Below, piece after piece: positions 41,301 to 52,187 of a DNA stretch of 64,000 bases. Origin of the DNA: Diacronema lutheri (taxonomy: Eukaryota; Haptophyta; Pavlovophyceae; Pavlovales; Pavlovaceae); assembly GCA_019448385.1 (NCBI GenBank), contig JAGTXO010000026.1:2501-66500 (forward strand), given 5' to 3'. The notes under the pieces are model-generated. The model ran no database searches. It was not told the DNA's origin and was given only the letters and a program-made list of their open reading frames with translations. Position 1 is the first letter of the stretch. The number at the start of each line of letters is the position of its first letter. The translations under genes and the position numbers were made by a program.

Positions 41301-43035
41301 GATGCGGAGGCGCCGCCTCCCGATGCGGAGGCGCCGCCTCCCGATGCGGAGGCGCCGCCTCCCGATGCGGAGGCGCCGCCTCCCGATGCGGAGGCGCCGC
41401 CTCCCGATGCGGAGGCGCCGCCTCCCGATGCGGAGGCGCGCTGCGCGCTGCCAGCCCGACGGGCGCAAAGAGGCGGAGAAGTGGCCCCTTGGCGGGCGCG
41501 ACGACGAGCCGATCCGAGTTCGCGCCCTGCAACGCGAAGCCGACGAGCCGCGCGCCGTCGGTGTCGCGAAGGTCGTCAAGCTGCGCGAAGCGCGCCGCCG
41601 CCGAGCCGCGCGCGCGCGCGCCCGCGAGCGCGCCCGCCGCGCCCGCCGCGCCCACCGCGGGTGCGCGCGTGGCGTGCACCACGGACAGCGCGCCGTGCGC
41701 GCCGCCCTCGTCGTGCAGCGCGAAGCGTTGCAGCACGCGCAGGGTGCGCAGCGAGACGACGCGAAAATTGCCCAAAGCGTCCGCCGCGACGCACACGTGC
41801 CCGCCGTGGCCTTCCGCCTCGGCGCGCGGCAGCGCGAGCTGGACGAGCGCGCCGCAGCCGAGCTGAAGCCGCGCCACCGGCCCCGAGCGCGCGCTGCCCA
41901 GGTTCCACACGCAGAGCTGCCTGTCGAGCCCCGCGGAGAGGAGGAAGTGGCACGCCTCCGAGTAGCACAGCGCACAGATCCCGCCAACGTGCCCGCGCAG
42001 CGTCGCGTGCGGCTGCTTGGCCACGCCGCCACCCCCGCCACCGCCTCCACCGCCCTCGCCGTTCGCCGCTGCCGCGTGCGGCCCGTGCGCGTGCCGCCTG
42101 CCGACGCGCAGCGGCGTCCACAGCTTGAGCTCGCCCGACAGAGAGCCCGCCGCGACAAGCTCCGACTCGGCCATGCGCACGCGCAGCAGCGCGGTGATCG
42201 GCGCGCGGTCGGCGCTCGGCGCGCTCTCACGCGCCGCCCAGTCGCGCTGCGCGTGGAAGAAGGCGAGCCCGCCGTCCGTGCTGCCGCCAACGAGTATGCC
42301 CGCGCTCGCGCACCACGCGAGGCACACGACGGACGGCCGAAGCGGGCCGCTGATGCGGCGGACGGGCGCGTAGCCGCGCGCGATGTCCCACAGCTGCACC
42401 CACGTGCCGACGAATGAGCCGGCGAGCAGCTCGTGCGCGTCGATGTGCGCCGCGTCCGTCAGCACGAAGGGCGGCGCGTGCAGCGCGCGCACGAACGCGA
42501 CGCCTGCGGCCGTGGGCGCGTACAGCCGCAGATGCACGGCGGCGCCGTGGCGCTCGCAGAGGAGGAAGCGGTCGAGCGGCGCGTCGAGGTACACCAGCTT
42601 GAGCACGACAACCTGAACCGCGCCCTCGCCCATCTTGCGCGGCTGCGAGGGCGCGCCGTCCGCCGACTCGTCGACCGCGCGACACACGTCGGCGACCGCC
42701 GGGTGCGCCGGCCGGTAGATGCGCAACGTCTCGTTGGGCTTGACCGACTGGCTGAGCGAGGTCGCGGTGTGCGAGAGGAACGCCGAGAACGCGTCCCATC
42801 TCACCGTGCCGTCCGCCGCCGTGTCGAGGTCCGCCCAGCACTCCATCATGCCGCGCAGCACGTCCACCTCCGAGAAGGCCGCCGCGTCCGAACCGAGGGC
42901 GCAGCTGCGCGAGAGGAGCCAGACGAAGTCGGCGGCGCGCACGCTCCCGCCATGCGCGAGCCACTCCGCCTTCAGCCGCTGCAGCCGCCCCGAGTCGAGG
43001 TTGGAGATCAGCGCGCGCGCTACCTCGCCCTGCAT
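38331..43035 (-). CDS. Large WD40-repeat protein interrupted by coding minisatellites
   Basis: Starts at the ATG at 43035 (MQGEVARALISNLDSGRLQ). The N-terminal region has an EF-hand-like helical part (EVDVLRGMMECWADLDTAADG), then WD40 blades (THVGTWVQLWDIARG-like SFVGTWVQLWDIARG, GELKLWTPL, LLSAGLDRQLCVWNLG). The frame enters the minisatellite near 41440; blades resume downstream (AAGVRTWDLASGRALRSF, IVSASWDGTIAL, AAGSTAGSVQLWQL, YAGDESGTLVAWEL) but one frame over. A GT-AG intron (39555-39667, phase 0) joins AWEL to LDGSAVAVGARP. The last exon has another blade (AGVVRLWRAL) and a basic tail. A 26-bp odd unit in the repeat accounts for the frame change. Either an intron removes the repeat, this copy is frame-broken, or the assembly is wrong. 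Homologous to large WD40 scaffold proteins, role unknown. Confidence 0.7.
40556..40691 (-). repeat. 12-bp coding minisatellite (Gly-Phe-Pro-Gly/Asp)
   Basis: About eleven 12-bp units encoding GFPG or GFPD in the frame of the downstream WD40 blades. It sits directly before the blade starting RSILAMRVLDG. Confidence 0.9.
40828..41439 (-). repeat. 21-bp minisatellite, about 29 units, with one 26-bp unit
   Basis: Nearly perfect 21-bp units that read HREAAPP, IGRRRLR or SGGGASA in the three minus-strand frames. All three frames are open. One unit near 41170 carries a 5-base duplication (gatgc), shifting the phase between its two sides. One other unit near 41280 has a single base change. The HREAAPP reading is in frame with the WD40 blades on each side of the odd unit. 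Confidence 0.95.
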
Positions 43036-43082
43036 CGACGGCCCGCGAAACGTGCACTCAAAAGGGCGCAAACCGGCACGAC

Positions 43083-45443
43083 ATGGCCGGGAGCGCGGGA
43101 GGCGGGGCGCGAGCGGCGCAGCTGCTCGCGTGCGCCGCGTGCGCCGCGTTCGGCCGCGCATCGGCTGCGCTGCCGCGCGCGCCCGTCGCGCCGGGCGCCG
43201 ACGGCGACGGCGCGTTCCCGCTGCCCTACCTCTTCGCCTATCCGGACCAGTACCCGCAGTCGGGCCGCTTCCCGGCCAACTTCACGTGGGGCGCCGGGAC
43301 GGCGGCGTACCAGGTCGAAGGCGGCTGGGACGCGGACGGCAAGGGCGCGTCGATCTGGGACACGTTCACCGGTACGGACGGCGCGCCGATCAACCCGGGG
43401 ATGGTCGACCGCGGCCAGACGGGCGCGATCGCGTGCGACAGCTACCACCGCGCGAAGGACGATGTCGCGCTGCTCGTGCGCCTTGGGCTCAGCGCGTACC
43501 GCTTCTCCATCTCGTGGCCGCGGCTGCTGCCCAACGGCACGCTCGTCATGTCGGGCGGCGCGCCCAATATGCCGGGCGTCGACTACTACAACGCGCTGAT
43601 CGACGAGCTGCTGCGCAACCGCATCACGCCGTACGTGACGCTCTACCACTGGGACCTGCCACAGGCGCTCCTGCACGACCCGTACGCGCAGCGCCCGTCG
43701 AGGGACAATTGGCGTGGCTGGCTCGATGACCGCCTGCCCGGCGCGTTTGCGCAGTACGCCGAGCTGTGCTTCTCGCTCTTCGGCGACCGCGTGAAGCACT
43801 GGATCACGCTCAACGAGCCATTCACCTTCGCCGTCTTGGGCCACTCGGGGCCGCATGCACCGTCGCTGTGCAACTGGGAGGAGACGCTCGGCGGCTGCTC
43901 TGGCGGCCCGCGCCCGGCCGCCGGCTGGGACGTGTACGTCGCCGGCCACCACGCGCTGCTCGCGCACGCGCTCGTGGCCAAGGTGTACCGCGAAAAGTAC
44001 CGCGCAGCGCAGGGCGGCGAGCTCGGTGTCGCGCTCAGCTCGTACTGGTACGAGCCGGCCTCGCACATGCGCGAGGACGTGGCCGCCGCCGAGCGCGCGC
44101 TCGCCTTCGAGCTCGGCTGGTTCGCTCAGCCGCTCACGCACGGCTCCTATCCGCGGCAGATGCGCGACAAGCTGGGGGCACGGCTGCCCGCCTTCTCGGC
44201 GGAGGAGGCGGCGCTGCTCGCCGGATCGACCGACTTTTTCGCGCTCAATTTGTACTCGGCGTTGCTCGTGCGCGACAAGCCGCCCGCGCCCGGCTACGGC
44301 GCGCCCGGCGGGGCGCCCGTCAGCCAGCGCGCCGACTGCGACTGCGAGACGAGCGCATCGGCAGCATGGCCGCGCTCCAACGCGACGTGGCTACGCTCCG
44401 TGCCGTGGGCGCTGCGCAAGATGCTGCGCCACGTGCACGCGCGTTACGCGCCCGCCGCCGTGTACGTGACCGAGAACGGCTGGGCCGACTCGGCCGCCTC
44501 CTTCCGCGAGGGCGCGCACGACGAGGGCCGAATCTCCTTCCTCGCCAACTACACCGCCGAGCTCTGGCGCGCGGCCAACGAGGACGGCGTGCCCGTGCGC
44601 GGCTACTTCGTCTGGTCGCTGCTCGACAAGTGCGCGCCGCGCCGCACGCGCCCACCACGCGCGGCGCGCGCGCCCCCGCCGACGCGCCGCGCGCGCGTTC
44701 GCGCGCGCGCGGCCGCGTTTGGGTCTGTGCGCTTTTGGCGTTTGGGTCTGTGCGCTTTTGGCGTTTGGGTCTGTGCGCTTTTGCGCGCAGCTTCGAGTGG
44801 GAGCACGGCTTCTCGCTGCGGTATGGCGTCACCTTTGTCGATTTTCACAGCGCGCGGCGCACGCGCTACGCAAAGACCTCCGCGTGCTGGCTTCGCGCGC
44901 TCGCTACGGGCAACGCGCTCGTGCCGCCCTCCGCCTTCGCGGAGGGTCTCTCGAGCCGCAGGGCAGCGCGCCGCGCGCCGCTCGACGTCGTGCTCGCCGG
45001 GAGGCACGCGCTGCCCGCGTGGATGCGGGTGAGGCGCGCGCGCGCCGCTGCGTGCCCACGCCGCACTCGGCCGGCGCCTTGCGCGTCCGCCGCGCGCCGC
45101 GCGATGGCGCCGCGAGCCCCCGGCGCTCGACGGCTGAGGCGCGCATCTATCTCGCGCGCAGGCGTGGGAGGCGGAGGGCGATGAGCTCGACCTGTGCGAC
45201 CCGGGCTTTTTCCTGCGCACGCCCTTTTCGATGGACTTCCTCGACTCGTTCGACTTTCTGTTCGCGCTGCTCGTCGTCGCGTGCGTGTGCGCGTGCGTCT
45301 ATGTCAATCTGTCCCTTCTCGCCGACCTCAAGCAGCTGCTCGTCAGCGCCGCTCGCGCCCAGACGCGCCGTGCAGTGTCCGTGCAGGCAGACGATGCGGA
45401 TGCGGACAGTTTGCGCCTCGCAGCCCGCGGGCGCGAGCCTTGA
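43083..45443 (+). CDS. Family 1 beta-glucosidase with C-terminal membrane anchor
   Basis: Exons 43083-44629, 44791-45028 and 45162-45443 give 688 residues. A signal peptide (AAQLLACAACAAFGRASA) is followed by the GH1 barrel: FTWGAGTAAYQVEGGWDADG, SWPRLLPNG, acid/base Glu in WITLNEP, nucleophile Glu in YVTENGW, and WSLLDNFEWEHGFSLRYG, where DNFEWEH is produced exactly by the first splice (phase 2). The last exon adds a linker and one membrane span (FLFALLVVACVCACVYV) with a cytosolic tail, as in lactase/klotho-type GH1 proteins. It should cleave beta-glucosides outside the cell or in a vacuole. Intron 1 carries a 23-bp triplicate. Head-to-head with the WD40 gene (47 bp). Confidence 0.93.
44715..44783 (+). 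repeat. Three perfect 23-bp repeats in an intron
   Basis: Units at 44715-44737, 44738-44760 and 44761-44783 contain gtttgggtctgtgcgc and end just before the acceptor at 44790. They are AT-richer than the rest of the intron. Confidence 0.95.
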
Positions 45444-45459
45444 GCACGCGCACGGTTCT

Positions 45460-45998
45460 TTATGATGCGATCCCTGCCGGCTGCCCGTCGGGCGATGCGG
45501 CGAGTGCAGCCAGCCCCGCAGCCCTCCCTTTGATCCGCTTGATCTTCTTCTTAAGCGCGATCGCCTGCGGGTTGAGGATGAGCGAGTTCGGGCTCTTGAG
45601 CAGCCAGCGGTCGATATCGCCCGCCTTATCTACGCATCGGATCGCGTGCGTCGTCGCGCGGAACTTGAGCACGCGGCCGAGCGTCTGGCTGTAGAACGAC
45701 GCGGGCTGCACATTTGGAAGCTGCCGCATTTTTGTCCTGCGCTGACGCGCGGCGCGCGCCCGTGAGCACAAGCGCGCCGGCGGCGCGGGCCTGCGGCGCA
45801 CGCGCGGCACCTGCGCTTCGAGAAGCTGACGTTGTTGCCAAAGTTGATGCCGCGGCCAGCGTAGAGGCCTCTTCGGGCGCGGTGGCAAAAAGCGAGCCCG
45901 CGTGTGAACACACTCGCGCACAGCGCGCCAATCGCTGTCGGACGCGCCATCGCCGCCGCGCGCCACGAGGTGCACAGCGCCTTCACCATCGACGCCAT
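45460..45998 (-). CDS. Mitochondrial ribosomal protein bL28m
   Basis: Minus-strand exons 45998-45811 and 45736-45460 with a 74-bp phase-2 GT-AG intron, the shortest seen here, give 154 residues. The L28 signature is [20 protein letters not shown], then [33 protein letters not shown] and DIDRWLLK. The Arg/Ala-rich N-terminus ([20 protein letters not shown]) suggests mitochondrial import, though a plastid location is not excluded. Its stop lies 16 bp from the convergent beta-glucosidase stop. Confidence 0.85.
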
Positions 45999-46109
45999 CC
46001 CGGAATTGCGTATGCCGGACCTCTCGAACTTTTTGGTCCGACGACGGCCGCACCGCACCCTCCCTGGAAAGGGGGCGGAAGGTCGAGTCCAGAGCGGTCG
46101 AGGCGCGCG

Positions 46110-46856
46110 ATGGCGGCCGCGCCCGCGACCCGCGTGTTCCAGTTCAAGCTGGTGCTGCTCGGGGACAGTGCCGTGGGCAAGAGCAGCCTAGTGCTCCGCT
46201 TTGTCCGCGGTCAGTTCTTCGAGTACCAGGAGAGCACGATCGGCGCGGCGTTCCTCACGCAGACCGTAGCGCTCAACGACACGACGGTCAAGTTTGAGAT
46301 CTGGGACACCGCTGGGCAGGAGCGGTACCATTCGCTCGCGCCCATGTATTACCGCGGCGCCGCCGCCGCGATCGTCGTCTACGACATCACCAATCGCGAC
46401 ACGTTTGCGCGCGCAAAGAACTGGGTGAAGGAGTTGCAGCGGCAGGGCAACCCGCACATTGTCATCGCTCTCGCAGGCAACAAGGCGGACCTCGCGTCGA
46501 AGCGCAAGGTTGAGCCGGAGGAGGCAGAGGCGTACGCCAACGAGAGCGGCATCTTCTTCATGGAGACCTCCGCCAAGAGCGCGACCAACGTGAACGAGCT
46601 CTTCGTCGAGATCGGTGCGGCGCGCGCGCCGGCTGCACGGCGGCCGGCCCGCGATAGCCCTCGGCGTGCGCGCCCCCGCGCGCGCACGCTGCGCGAGCCG
46701 CCGTGCTGCGCATTCACGCGGTCGTCGTGCGTCCAAACCTCGCGCCGCGCAGCGCGCAAGCTGCCCAAATCGACGCCGTCCGCCCGACCCGGTGGCTCGA
46801 ACATAGTGATTCAGCCGCAGGCGACCATGAAGAAGAACGGCTGCTGCGGAGGCTGA
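46110..46856 (+). CDS. RAB5: Rab5 small GTPase
   Basis: Exons 46110-46614 and 46753-46856 with a 138-bp in-frame phase-1 GT-AG intron give 202 residues. All GTPase boxes are present: GDSAVGKS, switch [12 protein letters not shown] (the Rab5-type AAF), [20 protein letters not shown] and ETSAK. The splice restores the Rab5 segment VEIARKLPK. The C-terminus is NGCCGG, a double-Cys prenylation site. It controls early endosome docking and fusion. Confidence 0.95.
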   Translation: MAAAPATRVFQFKLVLLGDSAVGKSSLVLRFVRGQFFEYQESTIGAAFLTQTVALNDTTVKFEIWDTAGQERYHSLAPMYYRGAAAAIVVYDITNRDTFARAKNWVKELQRQGNPHIVIALAGNKADLASKRKVEPEEAEAYANESGIFFMETSAKSATNVNELFVEIGAARAPAARRPARDSPRRARPRARTLREPPCCAFTRSSCVQTSRRAARKLPKSTPSARPGGSNIVIQPQATMKKNGCCGG

Positions 46857-47172
46857 CGACTTGACCTCGTGTGTGCTCTGGTTTTCCTGCGTCTCCGTCG
46901 GGGCCCGCCGCGCTGCGCCGCTGCAACGCAACCCTGGCACCCGCGCTGCTCAGGGATCGTCACGGGCGTGCCGCTTCGCCCTTCGGCCCGTCGGCCGCCT
47001 TGGCCACATGTGGGCGTATGCAGTGACCGGGCGAGAGTGAGAGCGTCATGAGCCCGTGCGGATGAGTCTTGAGCTGCGACGCTGGCACTCGGGCACTCGG
47101 GTCCGAGGCGTTAGTTACATGGCGTGAGTCACACGCGGTCCCAGACTGGCGGCCGTACCAGATTCGCGACGA
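46857..47172. other. Intergenic region between Rab5 and the Lon-domain gene
   Basis: About 316 bp between a stop and a start on the same strand. AT-richer patches at 46857-46885 (probable Rab5 3' UTR) and 47010-47070. No gene or RNA recognised. Confidence 0.5.
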
Positions 47173-48063
47173 ATGGCTGCGCTCTTGGTGCACGGCGCGC
47201 TGCTCGGACTCGGCGCGTCGACGGGTCGCGCGCAATCGGGCGGCGTGCGGCGCGCGCGTACGTCGTGGTGCAGAAGCGCGGTGCGCCTCGCCGCCGGCGC
47301 GGGGCCGGGCGATTTGGCCGACGACCGCGGCGCTGACGGGAGCGAGGGCGGCGCGCGCTCGCTCGACATGGCGCTCCTCTCGGACCGCATCGCGCGGCTG
47401 CGCGCGGCTGCCGCAGCGTGCGACGCGCGCGCGCTGCCGCTGATCGTCGTCGATTCGCTGCTGCCCCGCCAGCGCCTCGCGCTCAGCATGGACGACGACG
47501 CGGGGCTCGCGCTCGTGCGCGAGTGTGTTGCGCGGCACGGCGGCTGCGTCGGCGTGCACGGCGTGCATCCGGTGAGCCGCGGCGTCAATCCGATCGGCAC
47601 TCAGGCGCGGATCGTTGAGCGCAGCGGCTCGAAGGTCGAGCTTGTGGGCGAGCGCAGGTACACGCTTTGCGCGCAACCCGTGCTGCAGCCCGGTGGATTC
47701 TTCGTGTGCGAGTTGCGCTGGGCAAGGCCGCACGCAGGCAGCGCGAGCGACGCGCGCGCGGCGGAGGAGCTCGAGCCGCTCGTCGCGCGCTGGCAGCAGC
47801 TCGTGCGCGCGGGGCACGAGCGTGAGCGCGGCCAGCTCGACGCGCTGCTCGCCGACCTCGGCCCAATGCCGTCGTCGGGGGACGCGGACGAGCGCGCGCT
47901 CTGGTGCGCGGCGCTCATCAACCCGCTGCCCGCGCTCGGCGTCGCATTCGAGATCCGGCCGGCCGTGCTGACCGCCGACAGCGTCGAGCTGAGGCTGCAG
48001 ATCGTGCGCGGCGCGCTCGAGCGGAGCATCGCCCATCTCGACGGCTCGCGCCCGATTGACTGA
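47173..48063 (+). CDS. Lon N-terminal (substrate-binding) domain protein, no ATPase
   Basis: 296 residues from the ATG at 47173. The N-terminus (ALLVHGALLGLGAS then RRARTSWCRSAVR) looks like a signal-plus-transit plastid presequence. The core fits the Lon/ABO N-terminal domain: ALPLIVVDSLLPRQRLALSM, IGTQARIVERSG, VELVGERRYTL and a helical second half. No AAA module or protease domain follows, as in stand-alone Lon-domain proteins of plants and algae. Role unclear; possibly a plastid proteostasis adaptor. Confidence 0.72.
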   Translation: MAALLVHGALLGLGASTGRAQSGGVRRARTSWCRSAVRLAAGAGPGDLADDRGADGSEGGARSLDMALLSDRIARLRAAAAACDARALPLIVVDSLLPRQRLALSMDDDAGLALVRECVARHGGCVGVHGVHPVSRGVNPIGTQARIVERSGSKVELVGERRYTLCAQPVLQPGGFFVCELRWARPHAGSASDARAAEELEPLVARWQQLVRAGHERERGQLDALLADLGPMPSSGDADERALWCAALINPLPALGVAFEIRPAVLTADSVELRLQIVRGALERSIAHLDGSRPID

Positions 48064-48182
48064 GAGTCCAACAATGTCCGCCGCCTGAAAAGGTATACCC
48101 AATGCCCGTGGCGGAATCCGGGGCCTCGCCGCCTCGGCCTACGCCCGTGCAATCGGCCCGGCGGGATGTGCGCGGATGATGG

Positions 48183-51100
48183 TCACACAGCCGCAGCCGC
48201 GTGCTGCTGCCACTCGGCAAAGAGCGTGTTGAGCTGGCGCATGCTCCTCGCGCCGAGCGCGCGCTGCCGCTCCGCCTCGGCGAGCGCGAGCCGCACGTCG
48301 CGCTCGAGCGCGGCGCGCTGCTCGTCGGCGGCGGCGAGCTGCTCGCGCGCGCGCTGCAGCTCGGCGCCGAGGCCGTCGGCGCGCGCGGCCGCTGCGGCCG
48401 CCGCCTCGCGCGCGGCGCGGTCCGAGCGCTCGGCGTCGGCCGCGCGCATGGCGCTCGCATCGCGCTCGGCGCGCAGGCCGCTCTCGCGCTCGGCCGCGCC
48501 GCTCGCCGCCGCCTCGGCCTGCGCCGCGCGCATCTGCGCGCGCTGCAGCTCGTCGCCGCGCGCCGCGAGCGCCGCCTCCGTCGCCTCGAACGCGGCGCGC
48601 AGCTGCGCCACCTCGCCCTCGACGAAGCGGAGCGTCTCGCCGCGCTGCGCCGCCTTGCGCCGCGCATCGGCGAGCTCGCGCTCGGCGCGCGCGCGCGCCT
48701 CGTCCGCGTCGGCCGCGCGCACGTCGGCCGCGCGCTGCGCGTCGTGCGCGTGCGCGAGCGCGGCGGCGAGCCGCTCGGCGCGCGCCGCCTCGCCGCGCGC
48801 GTCGGCCGCGTGCGCCTCGGCGGCGGCGAGCGAGTCGCGCAGCTGGCGCAGCGCGGCATGCGCGTCGTCGAGCATCGCCTTCTTCACGCCGAGCGCGCGC
48901 TCCGCGTCGGCGCGCGCGTCCGCCGCGTCCGCCGCCGCGCGCGCGCGCTCGGCGTCGCGCGCGGCCGCCGCGTCAGACGCGTCGGCGCGCGCGCGCCCCG
49001 CGTCGGCGCGCGCGTCTGCGGCGTCGCGCGCGGCGCGCTGCGCCTCGGCGAGCGCCGCGTGCTCCGACGCCGCACGCCGCCGCGCCTCGGCCTGCGCCTC
49101 GGCCGCCGCTGCGTCCGCCGCCGCCGCCCCGCGCGCCGCATCGTCACGTGTCACGCGCACCAGGTCACTCAGCTCGCGCACGGCGGCGCGCGCGCGCGCC
49201 TCGCCGTCGCGCGCGGCGGCGAGCGCGGCGTCGAGCTCGGCGGCGCGCGCCTCCGCCCCGCGCAGCACCATCGCCGCCTCATCCGCGCCCCGCAGCTCGG
49301 CGCCGAGCGCAGCCACGCACGCGTCCGCGCGCTCTGCGGCCGCGCGCGCGTCGGCCGCGTCCGCCTCGGCGCGGCGCGCGCGCGCGCTCAGCTCGCCAAA
49401 GGCGCCGCGCAGCGTGTCCGCCAGCCCGCCCAGCCCGCCGTCGCCACCGGCGAGCAGCGCGCGCAGCGTGTGCGCGGCCGCGTCGTCGGCGCGCACCGCG
49501 CGGCTCGCAACGTGCGCCGTGCGGTCGAGCTGGCGCGACAGGTGCGCCGCCGCGCGCTCCGAGGCCGCACGCCGCTCGGCCGCGTCGGCGGCCGCCTCCT
49601 CCGCGCGCGCGAGCCGCGCGAGCAGCTGTGCTTCGCGCGCGAGCGCTGCCGTGTGCGCCGCGCGCCACTCGGCGCGCGCGCGCTCGGCGCCCGCCGCGTG
49701 TGCGACGAGCGCGCGCTCGAGGCCGGCAACGTCGGCGCGCGCGCCGTCGTCGGCGGGCGCACGCGCGCCCTGGGCGAGCACCGCGGCGCTGCGCGCGCCG
49801 ACGACGGGCGCACGTTGTGGCGAGCGCGGCAACGGCGGCGGCGGCGGCGGCGGCGACGACGGCCAAGCCGCAGCCGCAGCCGGAGCGGCCGACGGCACGC
49901 CGACGGCGCCGCCCGCCGGCAGCTGCGCCGCGCCCGCCGCGCAGACGCAGCACGATGGCGACCAGATGCACAGCCCGCCACCGAGCTGACCGCCGCCATC
50001 GTTGCCTGCCCACCAGACGCCGCCGGGCGCGCGTGCGCCCGCGCCCGCGCGCGCGCCAAGCGCCGCGCGCGCCGAGGGCGCCAAGGGCGGCGAAGGCGGC
50101 GATGGCGGCGCGCGCTCGGCAGACTGCGCGCAACGCGCCACGCCAGGCGTGGTCGCGAGCGGCGCGGTGCGCGCGTCGGCGCCCACGGCGGCTCGAGCCG
50201 GCTCCGCGCCGCCGCCGGCCGCGCCACCGCCGTCGCCAACGCCCGGCGCAACGGGCGTCGGCGTTGCGCATGCGATCGGCGCCGCGCCCTCGGCCGCGAC
50301 CGTCGCGCGCTCGCGCGCCGCGTGCGGCGCGGGCGGCGTTGCGCGCGCGACGGTCATCATGGGCGAGCACTCCGCGTCACGAGTGCGCGCACGCTCGGCG
50401 CGCGGGCTGGGGTCGGGGCTGCTGCTGCGGCTGCGGCTGCGGCTGCTGCGGGCGGGCGCCCTCCCTCCTCCAGCGGGGCGCTGCGCCGCGCCATCGTCCC
50501 CGTCTCCGCGTCGCCCGCCAACCGCTGCGCCGGACGGGCCGTCGTCGGCTGGCCGCCAGCGCGCGAGCATCACCGCTTCCGCGAGTCGCGCCTCCGCGTG
50601 CGCTCCCGCCGCGAGCTGCTGCGCCGCGCGCGCGCAACTCGCCGCCGAGTCCGTGGCGGCGCCGCCGGGTGAGGCCCACCGCCGCGGCGAGTTGCCCTCG
50701 TCCGCGCCCTTGTCGCCGTCGCGCTGGGCGCTCGGCGCGCGCGCGCCGCGCGCAAACGTGCGCGCGCGCAGCGCAGCGTCGATCGTAGGCGTGTCGCTCG
50801 GCGCGCCGGCTGCCGGCTGCGCGCGCGGCAGCAGCTCGCGACGCAAGCCTCCCGCGCGCGCCTCGCGGCCGGGCTGCTGCACGCGCGGCGAGCTGGGCGC
50901 GGTGCGTGGGCTGAGGTTGGCCGAGCTCGCGGCCGGGCTGCTCGCGCAGTCGGGCTGCTGCTGCTGCGGCTGCGGCTGCGCGCCCGTCGGCGGCGCGAGG
51001 CGCAACGCGTGTCCGCCTCCGCCTCCGCCTCCGCCTCCGCCTCCGCCTCCGCCTCCGCCTCCGCCTCCGCCTCCGCCGCCGCCTCCGCCGCCGCCGCCGC

Positions 51101-52013
51101 CGACGGACCGCGCGGCGCGCGCGCGCTCCGACGGCGGCGCCTCCGCTCGGCCGGGCCGCGCGCTGCTCGGCGCGGTCGGCGGCGAGCGCAGGTGGGCGCG
51201 CGGCGACGTGGCGCCACCCGTCGCGCCATTCGCCTCGTGCTCGCCGCCCGCCGCAGCCTCGCCCGCGCCGAGCTCGCGCCCATCGAGCGCGCGCAGCGCC
51301 GGGAGGAGGGGGGTGAGGAGCGTGCCGTACCCGAGCAGCGCGCACGCGGGGTTGGCGTGCTCGCCGCCCTGCTGGAGCCAGAGAACCTGCGCGCGGTGCG
51401 GCCGTAGGACGCCACGCGCGCGCGCGCACAGCGCCGGGGGTTCGGAGACGAGGCGCGTGCAGCCGCCTCTCCACGCGGCGCGGCGCGAGCGGCGCCGCGC
51501 CGTCGTGCGGGCCGCGGGCGCGGCGCGAGCGCGGCGCGGCAGGGCGCGCACCTCGAGCGCGGAGAGGCCATCGAGGAAGTGAAGCTCGTGCAGCGTACCC
51601 ACGCGGTTGCCGCGCAGGTCGAGCTCGCGCAGAGGCGCACCGTGCGCCGAGACGAGGCCCGAGAGCGCCTCGATCCGGTTGAACGCGAGCGCGAGCCTCT
51701 GCAGCGACGTAAGCGCGGCGAGGCCCTCGATGCGGCGGAGGCGGTTGCTCGAGAGGTCGAGCGCGACAAGTGACGTCAGCGCGCCCACGCCCGCCATCGA
51801 CGCCAGCGCGTTGGAAGAGAGGTTGAGCGACGCGAGCCGCGGCGCGGCGGGCGCAAGCGCGTCTCCGTCGATCCGCGCGAGCGCGTTCGCGTGGAGGTTG
51901 AGCACCTCGAGCGTGGCGAGGGCGCTGCGGTCGGGGCGCGAGGCGACGAGCTCGGCGAGCGAGCGCACGCCCGCGCCGTACACGTGCAGCTCCGCCTCGT
52001 CGTGCGGCTCCAT
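48183..52013 (-). CDS. LRR plus long coiled-coil protein, LRRCC1-like centrosomal type
   Basis: From the ATG at 52013, about 1221 residues after an in-frame 165-bp phase-0 GT-AG intron (51387-51551) that joins SALE to VLWLQQGG. Residues 1-150 are SDS22-type leucine-rich repeats ([58 protein letters not shown]) closed by an LRR cap. The middle is low-complexity Ser/Pro/Gly with a glycine run. The last 550 residues are one Ala/Glu/Arg-rich coiled coil. This layout matches LRRCC1/CLERC proteins of centrioles and basal bodies, which fits a flagellated cell. The coiled-coil part alone would not support the call. Confidence 0.7.
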   Translation of the reverse strand: MEPHDEAELHVYGAGVRSLAELVASRPDRSALATLEVLNLHANALARIDGDALAPAAPRLASLNLSSNALASMAGVGALTSLVALDLSSNRLRRIEGLAALTSLQRLALAFNRIEALSGLVSAHGAPLRELDLRGNRVGTLHELHFLDGLSALEVRALPRRARAAPAARTTARRRSRRAAWRGGCTRLVSEPPALCARARGVLRPHRAQVLWLQQGGEHANPACALLGYGTLLTPLLPALRALDGRELGAGEAAAGGEHEANGATGGATSPRAHLRSPPTAPSSARPGRAEAPPSERARAARSVGGGGGGGGGGGGGGGGGGGGGGGGGGGGGGHALRLAPPTGAQPQPQQQQPDCASSPAASSANLSPRTAPSSPRVQQPGREARAGGLRRELLPRAQPAAGAPSDTPTIDAALRARTFARGARAPSAQRDGDKGADEGNSPRRWASPGGAATDSAASCARAAQQLAAGAHAEARLAEAVMLARWRPADDGPSGAAVGGRRGDGDDGAAQRPAGGGRAPARSSRSRSRSSSPDPSPRAERARTRDAECSPMMTVARATPPAPHAARERATVAAEGAAPIACATPTPVAPGVGDGGGAAGGGAEPARAAVGADARTAPLATTPGVARCAQSAERAPPSPPSPPLAPSARAALGARAGAGARAPGGVWWAGNDGGGQLGGGLCIWSPSCCVCAAGAAQLPAGGAVGVPSAAPAAAAAWPSSPPPPPPPLPRSPQRAPVVGARSAAVLAQGARAPADDGARADVAGLERALVAHAAGAERARAEWRAAHTAALAREAQLLARLARAEEAAADAAERRAASERAAAHLSRQLDRTAHVASRAVRADDAAAHTLRALLAGGDGGLGGLADTLRGAFGELSARARRAEADAADARAAAERADACVAALGAELRGADEAAMVLRGAEARAAELDAALAAARDGEARARAAVRELSDLVRVTRDDAARGAAAADAAAAEAQAEARRRAASEHAALAEAQRAARDAADARADAGRARADASDAAAARDAERARAAADAADARADAERALGVKKAMLDDAHAALRQLRDSLAAAEAHAADARGEAARAERLAAALAHAHDAQRAADVRAADADEARARAERELADARRKAAQRGETLRFVEGEVAQLRAAFEATEAALAARGDELQRAQMRAAQAEAAASGAAERESGLRAERDASAMRAADAERSDRAAREAAAAAAARADGLGAELQRAREQLAAADEQRAALERDVRLALAEAERQRALGARSMRQLNTLFAEWQQHAAAAV
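51013..51102 (-). repeat. Hexanucleotide repeat encoding glycine
   Basis: About fifteen copies of cctccg on the plus strand, giving a run of some 30 Gly in the LRR/coiled-coil protein. Confidence 0.9.
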
Positions 52014-52187
52014 CCCCGAACCAAGCCTTGGGATGGATCAGCGCCGCTCGGTTGGCGCCATTTCTCGCGTGGGCCTCTGCGAAAAAGGGTCGGTCGCACA
52101 ACCGCCAGCGAGCGCGTGTGGCGCAGCCTCCGAGCCCCTCAACTGCCTCCGCACGCGCCTCCAGCGCGCGCCCCGGCCTCGACCGGC

